From Flabesymbios commensalis (taxonomy: Eukaryota; Annelida; Polychaeta; Terebellida; Flabelligeridae): a stretch of 64,000 nt of DNA. Each line of letters starts with the position of its first letter. The first letter of the stretch is position 1. The DNA lies in NCBI GenBank assembly GCA_964017125.1, contig OZ024903.1, positions 66,994,423-67,058,422 of the forward strand. Reading direction: 5' to 3'. The notes beneath the pieces are model-generated. The model was not told the DNA's origin, ran no database searches, and saw only the letters and a program-made list of their open reading frames with translations. This document shows, piece after piece, positions 54,019 through 64,000 of the stretch. The position numbers and the translations under genes are program-made.

Positions 54019-54973
54019 TCATGTTAATGATGTTAATGTGTGGAGAGCAAAACACTTTGATTACCGTTATTTGTGGTCAATGAGGCGAAACTATTAATGC
54101 TTAATCCCACCAGAGCCACTCCCAGGAGACGACAGATCAGTACCATACTCTTAATTGCACTAAAAATATTATATAATGCATGTATCACTATATATGACAA
54201 TCTATTCACGTACGGTACTTCACACAAACAATACTGTGGTAATTCTCTGTAACAACTTTAAATAGAAAACGTATAATGCAGTTCGTGAATATTTCGAAAA
54301 AATATTATTTCGCCTACACTCGATTAGATATCCCCTTTTATTGTAACTTAACTTAAAAATCGATGCCATAAACCGGATAAAGTAGTTTTTACAACAGTTA
54401 CCAGGTGGTTACTGAACATTATTAATAATGACGTATCGCCCATACGCTTAACAGTTATTCCACGAAATTAAAATAAATTTACTAATTTTAAATAATTATA
54501 TCAGATTTATCATCATGATCATGTTTAGGCTACCTTTGGCATTACTGAAAGTCATCGAACTTAAGCACCTTTGGGATCATTTCAGAGAAATACAAATTAT
54601 TTCGCTTATTCGATTAAATTATATATTCTTATTTTGACCTTGGGATCAGATCATGACACAATTTATTTAGGTTTTAGAAATTATATTGATAATACCTGAT
54701 TGCAATCACACACAACATTCCACGCTTTCACTTTCAATGGGTTATAATAGTGCTAATGTGATCATCGGTGACCAGTCAGAAATGAGATTTCTAACGCTCA
54801 GCGAAGCATCCCCGTAGCACCGCACATGCTTCGCAGAGCAGTTTGGGAACATCGGCGATGGATCGGCGATGGATCACCATTTTGAACCATTGGCGATGTC
54901 ATCATATAGAATAGCCTATACATCATGTACATCGCTGATGCTCACACGAGCATGTTGAAAACATCGCCGATGT
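54019..54973. other. Unassigned AT-rich DNA
   Basis: Only short words with GGCGATGGATCGGCGATGG near 54856 stand out; they recur on the other side of the palindromic element (58850-58880). No exon recognised. Confidence 0.35.
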
Positions 54974-55382
54974 TAGTAGGGTCCAAAACCATGATTCCGT
55001 GACCAACCTTCTGCAAGTAACGTTTGACGGTTGTTTTGGGTAGCTTAAGGTATTTGTAAAAAAATAAGCTCCTACGCCTCTTTTAAAAAGGCGGGCGGAA
55101 TTTTCCAGAGCGTAAAATCCAAAATGGCCGCCATCGGTCACGGTGAAAAGCAAGAATTCACTTATTTCATCCACTGGTCACCCAGTGGAACACATTTTTG
55201 AATGCATTTATGTAGGACATAGATTTATTGAGGTCATAGTAGTAGTATTTACATTATAAGTATCAAAATGTAAGATTTATACCCCCAAAATAGAAAAATG
55301 CGTCACCGAGGGGTGCAATCCGTTATAAACAGCTAACTTTTGATCTGGCTGACCTGAAATTTCATGTAACACCTCTTTTTTA

Positions 55383-55475
55383 TATATTTTTGGGGTGGGG
55401 AATCGATTTGTGGGGTTTTTTTTTAATTGTGTGCTTCCTTCATGTGAAAATCCAAGATGGCCGCCGTTCAGCATA
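55383..55475. repeat. Segment duplicated within the left arm
   Basis: TATATTTTTGGGGTGGGGAA, TTGTGTGCTTCCTTCATGTG and AAAATCCAAGATGGC recur at 56123-56203 with a few changes. The right arm has one copy of this block (58310-58390). The inner copy was therefore added to one arm only. Confidence 0.75.
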
Positions 55476-56051
55476 AGGTAAAGCTCAAAATGATCAATTC
55501 ACAGTGAATCAATTAAAAATGTTATGTGCTCTGCTATTTGAGGTTACAAAAATCAATACAAGTAAGTTGTAAAACATATATTTCAACGAAAACATCATCT
55601 GATATTCAGCAAAATAACGTAAAGAAAAACATTAATTGACTCGAAATGATAAACATTATTAATAAAACCTGATGAAACTATTTAAAACTAAAATCACAAT
55701 CTGAGATATCTTGTGAAAATTCATAAAAGACTAGTAGGCACAGCCAAAAATACTATTATCACGATATTTAAAGGTATAGTCAACTGTTAAAATATGCGGG
55801 ACATGGGTCCCTCAGAATGCTATGGTGCCCGTGAGTATACCATAATAATACTGTGTGCATTTCATACCAAACGCCGCATTAAGGTAAATTCCCAAATCAT
55901 AGCAAGTCCATATACTTGAGCGACATCTATGAGTTAATAATTCCACAAATGCTCTTATCTGGGCGTTGTGTTTGAAAGCTAACTGACTGTATTACTGTCG
56001 GGATCTCGAAACAGCTGACCCCCACGCATGTATTGACATGGGGGCTTTCCC

Positions 56052-56120
56052 AGCTAACAGTGTACACTCACCCAATGTTGGTTTAATGTTGGGCCAGCGT
56101 CACAAACGTTGGTCTAACAT
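56052..56120. mobile_element. CCCAGCAAACAC-type palindrome in the left arm
   Basis: CCCAGCTAACAGTGTACACT, ACCCAATGTTGGTTTAATGT and GGGCCAGCGTCACAAACG. The mirror copy lies at 57645-57722. Confidence 0.65.
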
Positions 56121-56376
56121 TTGTATATTTTTGGGGTAAGAAATCGATTTGTGTGGTTATTTCTAAAATTGTGTGCTTCCTTCATGTGAAAATCTAAGAT
56201 GGCCTGCTCCTAATATGAACTGATAATGACTAGAGCAATTATATAACTAAAAAAGTGAAGAAAAATGTCATAGGAATGTTGCTAACATGTTACATTCAAA
56301 TTTTGACAACACCATAGTATCGCACTCTCACATTGAAAAAAACAGTAAGTTGAATTATTTTAAACATGTGTACAAT

Positions 56377-56770
56377 TTAGTTTTTATATGAAACGTCACA
56401 TGAATCAGTGTCTTGTGCAATAGCATCAAGTACGTCACAAGAATGATCTTTGTAGCAAAAACAATTGTCATCAGTCTGAGTCAGAATCTGATTCAAATAA
56501 TTCTGACTCACACTCTGAATCAGAGCAGTCACCCATTTGTTCTTTGCTTTAGTGTGGTGGAAGTACTGCGGGAGATCTAATTTGGTATAGCGTACTGGTC
56601 TGCAATGACCATTCATCATTTCCAATCCATGGCCAATGGGAGAAGGATGGTTTCTAAGTTCTGCATGACGCTGAATATAGGCTAAAAAATTACCACGCAT
56701 AATTTGTATATTATTAGAGATAACTGTCACATTCTGAGACACAGACCAGTGTACCAGATGGAAGCTGCTC
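56377..56770 (-). pseudogene. Broken transposon ORF fragment, left-arm copy
   Basis: The minus frame reads RGNFLAYIQRHAELRNHPSP, IGHGLEMMNGHCRPVRYTKL, DLPQYFHHTKAKNKWVTALI, then a Cys/Asp-rich end (DDNCFCYKDHSCDV). The right-arm copy at 57030-57287 has NYLAYIQRHPELSNHPSLI and HGWEMINGHCRPIRYTNVDL. A conserved HPSPIGHGW-x-x-x-x-G-x-CRPVRYT block followed by an acidic, Cys-bearing tail recalls proteins encoded by repeated invertebrate elements; function unknown. Both copies are fragments. Confidence 0.55.
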
Positions 56771-57029
56771 GTAAACCGGAATAGTAATAAGGTGGTGGAC
56801 GTTTATAACCAAATTTATCTTTTATGCTTTTTTTAAATAGGAAGTTCTACATCGTGGCACCCTGAGGTTATTAGCGCTTCATGTGGCATATCTAGTCGAG
56901 CCAGCTGTTGGTTGACAAATTTGGGACAAATACACCGGGATAACTCATGAGCGATCTTAAACATTAATTTATGCTTCGTTTAAAAACGGCTTCCGAGCCA
57001 AGTTATAATAAGAGTTTTTCGAAGCTGGT

Positions 57030-57287
57030 TTGCATGCTCTCACATGGAATGGGCGAAAGAAGAATTATCTATTGCACCTCCCACCAGATAATGTCAGCCT
57101 AAATTTACATAATATGCATGTTAATTATTTAGCCTATATTCAGCGCCATCCAGAGCTCAGTAACCATCCTTCTCTGATTCGCCATGGATGGGAAATGATT
57201 AATGGTCATTGCAGACCAATACGCTATACCAACGTAGATCTCCTGGCAAAACTTCCACCACACCCAAGCAAAGAACAAATGATTTAG
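57030..57287 (+). pseudogene. Broken transposon ORF fragment, right-arm copy
   Basis: The plus frame reads NYLAYIQRHPELSNHPSLI, HGWEMINGHCRPIRYTNVDL and LAKLPPHPSKEQMI. It is a mirror of the minus-strand ORF at 56377-56770, with about two thirds identical residues in the shared block. Upstream MHALTWNGRKKNYLLHLPPD has no counterpart in the left arm, and the acidic tail appears only in other frames (57330-57380). Confidence 0.55.
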
Positions 57288-57644
57288 ACTGTGAGTCTTA
57301 TTTATTTGAATCAGGCTCTAAAGACAAAAAATGTTGTTGCTACAAAGATCATTTTTGTGACGTACTTAATGCTATTTAACGAGACACTGATTCGTGGAAC
57401 GTTTTCTATTAAAACTAAACTGTACACATGTTTAAAATCATTCAACTTACTGGGGTTTTTTCAATGTGAAAGTGGAATACTATGGTGTTGGCAAAATTTG
57501 CATGTAGCATGTTAGGACTATTCCTATGACATGTTCTGAATGCGCATGCGTAGGTCACGTGTAAGCCCTCAGTATGCAGTACAGGTTGAAGGATTGCATT
57601 CAGCTGAGTAATTCAACCTCATTACAAGACTATGGATACTACTC

Positions 57645-57722
57645 CAACTAACCCAACACTGTTTTAATGTTAGACGCTGGCCTAACATTGAACCAGCATT
57701 GAGTGTACACTGTTTGCTGGGA
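57645..57722. mobile_element. CCCAGCAAACAC-type palindrome in the right arm
   Basis: ACACTGTTTTAATGTTAGAC, GGCCTAACATTGAACCAGCA, TGAGTGTACACTGTTTGCTG and GG mirror the copy at 56052. Confidence 0.65.
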
Positions 57723-58785
57723 AAGCCCTCATGTCAACACATGCGTGGGGATTAGCTGTTTCGAGATCCCCCCAGTAATACAGTCAGTTAGCTTTCAAAC
57801 ACAACACCCAGATAAGAGCATTAGTGGAATTATTAACTCCTAGATGTCGCTCAAGTATATGGACTTGCCGTGATTTGGGAACTTGCTCTTAATGCGGCAT
57901 TTGGTATAAAATGCATATAGTATTATTATGATATACCCACGGACACTATTGCATTGTGGGGGACCCGCGCATGTCCCGCATATTTTAACAGTTGACTATA
58001 CCTTTAAATATCGTGATAATAGTATTTTTGGCTGTGCCTACTAGTCTTTTATGAATTTTCAGAAGATATCTTAGATTGTGATTTTAGTTTTAAATAGTTT
58101 CATAAGGTTTTATTATTAACGTTTATAATTTCGAGTCATTTTTCTTTACGTTATTTTGCCGAATATCAGATGATGTTTTCGTTAAAATATATGTTTTACA
58201 ACTTACTTGTATTGTTTTTTGTAACCTCAAATAGCATAGTACATAACATTTTTAATTGATTCACTGTGAACTGATCATTGTGAGCTTTACCTTATGCTGA
58301 ACGGCGGCCATCTTGGATTTTCACATGTCAAAGAAAGTACACAATTTTAAAAATAACCCCGCGAATCGATTCCCCACCCCAAAAATATATAAAAAAGAGG
58401 TGTTACATGAAATTTTAGGTCAGCCAGATGAAAAATTAGCTGTTAATAACGGATTGCACCCCTCGGTGACGCTTTTCCCATTTTGACTTACATTTTCACA
58501 CTTATATGGTAAATAATACTACTATGACCTCAATAAATCCATTTCCTACATAAATGCATTCAAAAATGTGTTCCACTGGGAGACCAGTGGATGAAATAGT
58601 GAATTCTTGCTTTTCATCATACCGATGGCGGCCATTTTGGATTATACGCTCTGGAAAATTCCGCCCGCCTCTTTAAAAGAGGCGTAGGAGCTAATTTTTT
58701 TACAAATATCTTAAGCTACCCAAAACAACCATCAAACGTTACTTGCAGAAGGTTGGTCACGGAATCATGGTTTTTGACCCTACTA

Positions 58786-59237
58786 TGTGTCTGGGACATT
58801 TTGAACCTTGGTGTACCTCGCCGAATGTTCGCCGACTGCTCGGTGCTGTTCGGCGATATATCGCCGATGGTTCTTGGCGTGGAAACATCGGGAGAAAATT
58901 TCAATGCATGCATTGAAATTTTTCTCGATGCCTTAGCGAAGCATGTCGATGACTCGCGTACGTCACCGATCATTCGACGAACTACTAGTACTGGTGCATG
59001 GTGGCGCTGCCCTTGCGATACCAAAATTTGAGCATCGCGAGAGCAACGGGAAGCTTAAAAAACCTTCTGGGACCGTAGCATAAGTAGTAGGTGATATTAG
59101 CACTAGCTGTAAAATTCTCAATATCCCCCCCCAGGAGAAAAAAAATTAGAGTTTTTAAATTTTGGTGCTTAAAATGGCCTATTTTAACTGAAATGACAGT
59201 AAAATATAGAAAATATTTTAATTTTTCTTGCCAACAA
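58786..59237. other. Unassigned flank of the palindromic element
   Basis: GGCGATATATCGCCGATGG and AAAATTTCAATGCATGCATT / GAAATTTTT are inverted words. Both strands have about 90-codon open frames, typical of GC-richer sequence and not recognisable as proteins. Words with CATCGGCGATG link it to the left flank (54856), as if one older repeat had been split by the element. Confidence 0.4.
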
Positions 59238-59299
59238 GGGGGGGATATCCCCCCTGTGGTGCTGAGTGGGGGGGGGGGTCCGGACCCCCCCCCCCCCCC
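59238..59299. repeat. G-run/C-run palindromes
   Basis: Seven G then ATAT then six C (59238-59254), and eleven G then TCCGGA then fifteen C (59268-59299). Both are self-complementary with strong hairpin and quadruplex potential. Confidence 0.9.
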
Positions 59300-59370
59300 T
59301 GGCGGAAACCTTGAATAAAGTGATTTAGCATGGTCTGTACCCCATTGGACTTGTTACCACCCCCATTCTA

Positions 59371-59833
59371 CTGGGGTAATATGAGCATCGTGTTTCAATC
59401 TAATATGAGCATGGTGTTCATAATAATACCCCTATTACAAGATACCAGCCGTCAGATTAACTTGTATCGCATGTTTTTCGCCGATTTCTCAGTCAATTCT
59501 CAACCGATTTTCATGAAATTTTGTATGGACTATTTGCTGTATGGACTAATTTTCATCGGAAAATATTGTATAGCTAAACAGTTAGACTATCTGGCATGTA
59601 ATGCAATTCAGGGCTAAAAACAAACTTTAATTTAACCAGTTTAATGGGTTTATAGAAGGACGTCGTAAATTCAAATTTACTACATGTCAAATGGTCTAAC
59701 TTTTCGCCGCATGACTCGAAAATAATAAAAATTTAATCAAAATCAGGTGAGAATTGACTGAGAAATGGGCGAAAAAACATGCGATACAAGTTAATCTGAC
59801 GGCGGTTTTTTTTTAGTGTGCTCATATTACCAG
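59371..59833. mobile_element. 0.46-kb inverted-repeat element
   Basis: CTGGGGTAATATGAGCA at the left and TGCTCATATTACCAG at the right are the ends. Inside, CAGATTAACTTGTATCGCAT with TCAGTCAATTCTCA at 59453-59503 pairs with TGAGAATTGACTGAGAAAT and ATGCGATACAAGTTAATCTG at 59749-59800. No ORF of note. Confidence 0.75.
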
Positions 59834-60149
59834 CCTACCCTAAACTTATTCCATGTATTCATTGTACAGTGAAATGAGAGGAAACTTTCCCCAACCACTT
59901 ATATTTATTGAAGAAGCATTATTTTGGACCTTAATAAAAGTCATATCAAGGTAGTCTGCATGGGTGCTACTTTTGGTATATAAATATCACTCTTAAACTA
60001 CAATGTCCCCTTTTATGTAATACTAACTGTTACCATATTGTCAAAATGTTAATTTAGGCTAATTGTCCATGGCCATGCTCATAAGAGTCATAGTCCCACA
60101 CAACACATGCGCTTAATAATGTTCCACATCTACGCACCTATGCCATATA
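59834..60149. other. Unassigned DNA
   Basis: Nothing recognised. Confidence 0.3.
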
Positions 60150-60370
60150 TAGGGATACCCTTAAACAAGTTCCCAAGTTCCGACGTTCCGAAGTTCCCAA
60201 GTTCCCAAGTTCCGGGAACTTCAAGTTCCCAATATTCAAGTTCCGGGAACTTCAAGTTCCGAAATTCCGAAAAAAAAGTCAACAAAAAAATGTTCTTCCT
60301 ATTTCAACAAAAAAACATTTTAGATACTGCCTTTTGCCTTTCCATGCATTATAGTATTGCCAAGCTGCGC
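60150..60370. repeat. AAGTTCC-rich dispersed repeat, copy 1
   Basis: GGGATACCCTTAAACAAGTT, then heptamers AAGTTCC with the palindrome GGGAACTTCAAGTTCC, then an A-rich part, CATTTTAGATACTGCCTTTT and GCATTAT. The same order is at 61619-61800. Confidence 0.75.
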
Positions 60371-60374
60371 GCAT

Positions 60375-60520
60375 GAATGGAATTCAATGTGGTTTTCTAG
60401 ACTAGGCCACCTTTGTGCACGTAGGCCTATGCCAGAGGAGGGTTCGAACGAGCGATCTCTGAGGGTTCGAACCAGCGATCTCTGATTCCCAGGCTTTAAC
60501 CACTGCACCAGAGACTGCGC
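60375..60520 (-). mobile_element. tRNA-derived SINE, family 2, with duplicated B box
   Basis: On the minus strand GCGCAGTCTCTGGTGCAGTG with GTTAAAGCC (A-box region) is followed by AGAGATCGCTGGTTCGAACC and again AGAGATCGCTCGTTCGAACC. The B-box block is thus tandemly doubled. The 3' part TGCACAAAGGTGGCCTAG is shared with SINE family 1 (GTGCACAAAGGTGGCCTAAA). Confidence 0.78.
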
Positions 60521-60571
60521 ACACTCATTTTTATGTTCAAATGACGAATTAGGCCTCTATGACTATGTGTA

Positions 60572-60665
60572 GGCACGACGTTGACCCAAAGTTGAGGTAA
60601 GGTTTTCCCAACGTCTGCGACCTTACAGCAACATTAATCCAAGATCGGGTCAATTTCTGATGGGA
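60572..60665. mobile_element. CCCAGCAAACAC-type palindrome, eroded ends
   Basis: ACGACGTTGACCCAAAGTTG ... CCAAGATCGGGTCAATTTC around AACGTCTGCGACCTTAC. Confidence 0.5.
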
Positions 60666-61618
60666 GATTTACAGCTGGTATTAAGCAGCAATCCACAGAA
60701 GAGTTGATCTGAGTAGGCCCAGTTTTTTTCAAGTTCAAAGACTATTATAACATGCCCCTATAGGTATAGGCATAGAAAATATAGGCCTAATGATATGGCT
60801 TTGTATACTCGACGCAGACGCACAATCTGACGCACAATCAGACGCAGACGAACGTTCCCATGTTCCGAAGTTCCCACGTCCTGATAACCATGATAACGCT
60901 CCTCGGTCGGTTTACCAGGCCACCATATTTAGCTGAATTAAAAAAATATTATGTTTTTTTTGCTCAAGAGGTAGCCTATAATTGTTAGATTGTCTAAACC
61001 ACCTGGTGCAATTTGTTCACCCTTGAGAATGTATTTTTATTTTTCTGACTTGGTGGTCATTGCTGAAAATCTTGTTTTTATTCATAACAGTTTGTTCCGG
61101 CAACTTAAAGCTCCGAAATTCTGAAAAAAAAAATTAGAACACCTATTGACATTACTGCCGCAGATGGCAGCCAATATCAGAATATATGTCTAGGCCTAGC
61201 CTAAGCATGCTAAATGTCGGCTATAGATCACTCTAATATTTTACATGAAAGTTAAGGTGATAAGGGGGGGGGGGGGACTGAACATTGATAAAGGAGATAG
61301 AAACTCAAGCTCGATCAGACCGCGATTTTGTTGTCACGAATGCAAGATATTCATCCTATGATCAGTGATGATGACTCAATGTTGGTATAATTATATATAT
61401 ATATAGGCCTACTGAATCTAAATAAAGTAGGCCTAGCCTAAACTCGTGCCTCCATATGTTTATTGTTTTAATGTTGGTCCAGTAGCCTATCGTAGACGGT
61501 GACCCAAGTTAAAAAAAACATTTGGTCAAAATGAAAATAGAACCAACAGGAGGTCTGCTTCGAAAATTACGGATGTGAGAACTCCTTCAGTCCTTCCCGT
61601 CAAATATCAAACAACGAG
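60666..61618. other. Unassigned DNA
   Basis: Contains stray AAGTTCC words (60850, 61090), a G-run at about 61264-61277 and a degenerate palindrome remnant near 61459-61530 (TTTAATGTTGGTCCAG, CGTAGACGGTGACCC). Confidence 0.35.
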
Positions 61619-61800
61619 GGGATACCCTTAAACAAGTTCCGAAGTTCCCAAGTTCCGGGAACTTCAAGTTCCCAATTTTCAAGCTCCGGGAACTTCAAGT
61701 TCCGAAATAAAAAAGTTAACAAAAAACAGTTTTTTCCTATTTCAACAAAAAAACATTTTAGATACTGCCTTTTGCCTTCCCACGCATTATCACACTGCAG
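61619..61800. repeat. AAGTTCC-rich dispersed repeat, copy 2
   Basis: GGGATACCCTTAAACAAGTT, GGGAACTTCAAGTTCC twice, then the A-rich part and ACATTTTAGATACTGCCTTT as at 60150. Confidence 0.75.
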
Positions 61801-62938
61801 AATCAAAAAGACGCCTATTGGTGCAAAGGTAACGCTTCTTGGCGAAGGATGAACGCTTCTCGGCGCAAAATGTCAATTTAGAGCACTGACGGCTCACAAA
61901 AAGCGAAAAAAGAGACATAAAGTTCAATTACTTAGTGTAATGACCCCATCCACGGAACACTATAGTGACATTCACATTAAAAATCGCGTTTTAGGGGGAT
62001 CATATGGTGTTACTAACTGGTTACTGATTCACTATTTACGTGGAAAGTACTCTCAATATCGACCTAAAACTTTGCGTAACTAGTATAAAACATATGTTCT
62101 ACCTTAACACTAACTTATTTTAATTTGATTAGCTGGAATAATGCCACAGACTGAAAGGGTTAAAATATTACTTCTGACGGGTGGAGCAGGTTGTTTTAAT
62201 TGTTAGTTGTGCAGGTGCGTTGTATATCAATCAGGCTCTGTGATCCACTTAGCTTATTGTGTATGCTGGTACCTGCATAAGCTGATTAGCACCCTGCCTT
62301 GCAGGTGAGGGAGGCTGGGGCTCCTGATGGGTGGGGAACATTGCCACCATGTGCAATTTGATTGCGCAATTTATTTTTAATTATCAGTTTTAACAAGTGA
62401 ATGTTGTTGTAAAATAACTTTTACCTATTTAGCGTCAATCACAGATGTATTATTACTCAATGTAGCCTAAACACGGCAAATGGGAAGTGAACATAGTCAT
62501 TGATTTCATTTCACTTCCTTTCAAACAATAATTTTATGCCAATTTAATGTAAGGTGCCTTACTTTTATGTACTTTTAATATCACTGTATAATTTGATATG
62601 TTTGCATTTTGTTTCAATAAACGATATTGACTTGATTAGATTTAATATAGTACATAACTGGTAAGCAACAATAAGGAAAATGTTGAACAAGATAAGTGAA
62701 TAGAATGAAATAGAATTTTCTACAAAGGTGCAATATAGGCTACTGCCACTGGTAATGAAGAATTTCAGCAGTAGACCTATTCAGGCCTACATCATAAACA
62801 TAACAAAATAGCTCTAAACCAATTGAATTAAGATATCTAACCTACTTATAAATGCTGAATTCAATAACTTTTTTAAAAATATAAAAAACATTTAAAAAAC
62901 CTATTTGGTGATGGCGCATAGGCCCTATCCCAGCAAAC
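61801..62938. other. Unassigned DNA with a possible polyadenylation signal
   Basis: ACAGACTGAAAGGGTTAA at 62148-62163 is a TTAA-type right end with no left end found. TTTCAATAAACGATATTGAC at 62611-62630 contains AATAAA and looks like a LINE or gene 3' tail, but no ORF precedes it. Confidence 0.35.
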
Positions 62939-63034
62939 ATGAGACGTTGCCCAACGCTGGTTTACTGTTTGCAACGCTGGTCCAGCAGTAAACCAGCGTT
63001 GCAAATTGGTCCAACGTCTCATAAGTTTGCTGGG
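62939..63034. mobile_element. CCCAGCAAACAC-type palindrome, near perfect
   Basis: CCCAGCAAACATGAGACGTT ... AACGTCTCATAAGTTTGCTGGG. The inner arms CAACGCTGGTTTACTG / CAGTAAACCAGCGTTG pair, with GTTTGCAACGCTGGTC in the centre. Confidence 0.85.
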
Positions 63035-63135
63035 CATATATCCCTAGAAATTCACTTAATAAGTGACCGACATAGCCTATATAGGCCTAATATGGGTGAT
63101 TGATTGATGCTGACAATAAAAATTATTCATATATT

Positions 63136-63345
63136 GTGGCGCCAAGTTGGCTCATTGGCTAACTCAGGGGGTATCGGGCTCGAGTCCCAAGACGGCCGAT
63201 ATCTTTCCTTGGTACACACATATGCAGCGACCCAAACTGTTTCGTGGGATAATGACGACAGAAACATATTCATAACCGATTTGCGCGGCATCGAAAAACA
63301 TATAAAGAAAAAAAAACAAAATGACCAATATGTCAAAGTTGACAT
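63136..63345 (+). mobile_element. tRNA-derived SINE, family 3
   Basis: GGCGCCAAGTTGGCTCATTG with GCTAACTC (A-box region) and GGGCTCGAGTCCCAAG (B box) lie 45 bases apart as in a tRNA promoter. A 130-base body and an A-rich end (AAAGAAAAAAAAACAAAATG) follow. A single copy in the window; no target duplication identified. Confidence 0.65.
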
Positions 63346-64000
63346 GTAGCCTGAACGGTCAATAATAATAAAAAAAATATATAATGTCTTTCATTATTGA
63401 TGACCAAGCATAGATGGATATATACGCCCAATAACTGAGCATTATAATCGCACCTCACATGGTTCACATCCTCTTTACTGCAGATAAAGAGGGCGATAAT
63501 TCGGCGACGCAATTTTTTTCAGTCACAAAGGGCTGGAAAGCGAAATAGAGAGTGAAGAAATACAAGAGAGCCAAGAAAAGCAGCAATTATGAAAAGCGAA
63601 AGCGAGAGAGACAATAAATAATAGAGAGCCTAGCCGTGAAACATTAAAATTAAAATGTTAAATATTATTCACAATGAAGTAGGGCTCGTGCAATCATAGT
63701 CATAAGGTACCATAGCCGTGTCATTCTCTCTGAGGCCGTTGATAGATGTATTTGCTTTACCCGAAAATTCAACATGGTGGTGACTGAGAGCGATCTCGAC
63801 CCGAAGGTTCGAAAAATCTCCATTATAACTCTTTACTGGTTACCCTCATAACCCCCACGAACCCTCACAAACAAACCTCGACCTTCGACCCACAACCCCC
63901 TCGACCCACAACCCCTCGACCCACAACAACAACAAAATATGTGTTACCCCTGATGGTAAACAAATAGCGATCACAGCCCGAAAATGGAAACGAAATGTCA
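63346..64000. other. Unassigned DNA to the window end
   Basis: Purine-rich at 63530-63640 (GAAAGCGAAATAGAGAGTG and similar); CCTCGACCCACAACCCC repeated near 63890-63920. No gene seen. Confidence 0.3.

Larger units (their letters stand above)
54974..58785. mobile_element. 3.8-kb giant palindromic element
   Basis: Both ends begin TAGTAGGGTCCAAAACCATG (right end read in reverse, one difference), with TGT on both flanks. The arms pair for about 1.15 kb outward of 56120/57640, for example TCCTACGCCTCTTTTAAAAA / TTTAAAAGAGGCGTAGGAGC, ACCGAGGGGTGCAATCCGTT / AACGGATTGCACCCCTCGGT, and ATATTTAAAGGTATAGTCAA / TTGACTATACCTTTAAATAT. Pairing resumes inside (56265-56710 with 57090-57540), leaving about 350 bases unpaired at the centre. 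Arm identity is high but not complete. The two arms carry mirror copies of one ORF fragment. Structure and size suit a long-TIR DNA element; the family is not identified. Confidence 0.85.

Noticed and set aside
58716-59031. Overlapping 92- and 102-codon frames on both strands at the right edge of the palindromic element
   Set aside because: Mutually antisense, no recognisable motif, and they include the element's terminal repeat.
60400-60520. Possible tRNA gene on the minus strand
   Set aside because: Duplicated B-box block and shared SINE tail; called as a SINE head.
63136-63210. Possible tRNA gene
   Set aside because: A and B boxes are present, but the sequence does not fold into a cloverleaf with a plausible anticodon arm and acceptor stem. 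It continues into a SINE body.

Overview
This is a gene-poor, repeat-dense stretch of an animal nuclear genome. There are no operons, no ribosome-binding sites and no long continuous ORFs. Instead there are spliceable exon candidates, non-LTR (LINE) and tRNA-SINE remnants, very many short inverted-repeat elements, minisatellites of 40-93 bp units and a frequent TAGGCCTA-like word. I infer a marine invertebrate; the species cannot be fixed from sequence alone.

Host genes. The one confidently named exon is at the left edge (minus strand, 298 to beyond base 1). It encodes the N-terminal part of an SLC35A-type nucleotide-sugar transporter. A second good candidate is a first coding exon with a signal peptide at 20330-20181 (minus), followed by a consensus splice donor and preceded by an NRF-1-like CpG site. 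Weaker exon candidates lie at 10061-9885 (minus), 28186-28027 (minus) and 24714-24860 (plus). Whether any of these minus-strand exons belong to one gene is not shown.

Mobile DNA. The dominant theme is piggyBac. A decayed piggyBac transposase (52533-52005, minus) lies inside a TTAA-flanked element at about 51234-54014. At least five families of short TTAA-flanked elements with CCCTTT-type or CTCATAGCAGTCT ends are scattered through the window (about 20 copies). A second abundant group is about 100-bp palindromes with CCCAGCAAACAC...GTGTTTGCTGGG ends. Two larger elements stand out. One is a 1.9 kb element (25985-27893) with terminal inverted repeats around a broken PIN/XPG-like ORF. The other is a 3.8 kb, almost fully palindromic element (54974-58785) carrying mirror-image copies of the same small ORF. 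Non-LTR LINE tails lie at 2850-3400 and 25540-25790. A dimeric tRNA SINE has three near-complete copies, each with a clear target-site duplication.

Tandem arrays. Minisatellites occur at 3491-5442 (42 bp), 9357-9905 (40 bp), 21583-22448 (43 bp) and 49216-51090 (about 30 bp, then a 93-bp higher-order unit). Longer satellites of 145-310 bp lie at 13.7-14.2, 16.8-17.3, 31.9-32.8 (re-appearing inverted at 42.2-43.1), 36.7-39.1, 46-47.3 and 48.5-48.8 kb. The long reading frames inside these arrays are artefacts of unit lengths divisible by three and I do not call them genes.

Unexplained stretches (about 44.8-45.9, 47.3-48.5, 54.0-54.9 and 61.8-62.9 kb) are AT-rich and show nothing I can name.
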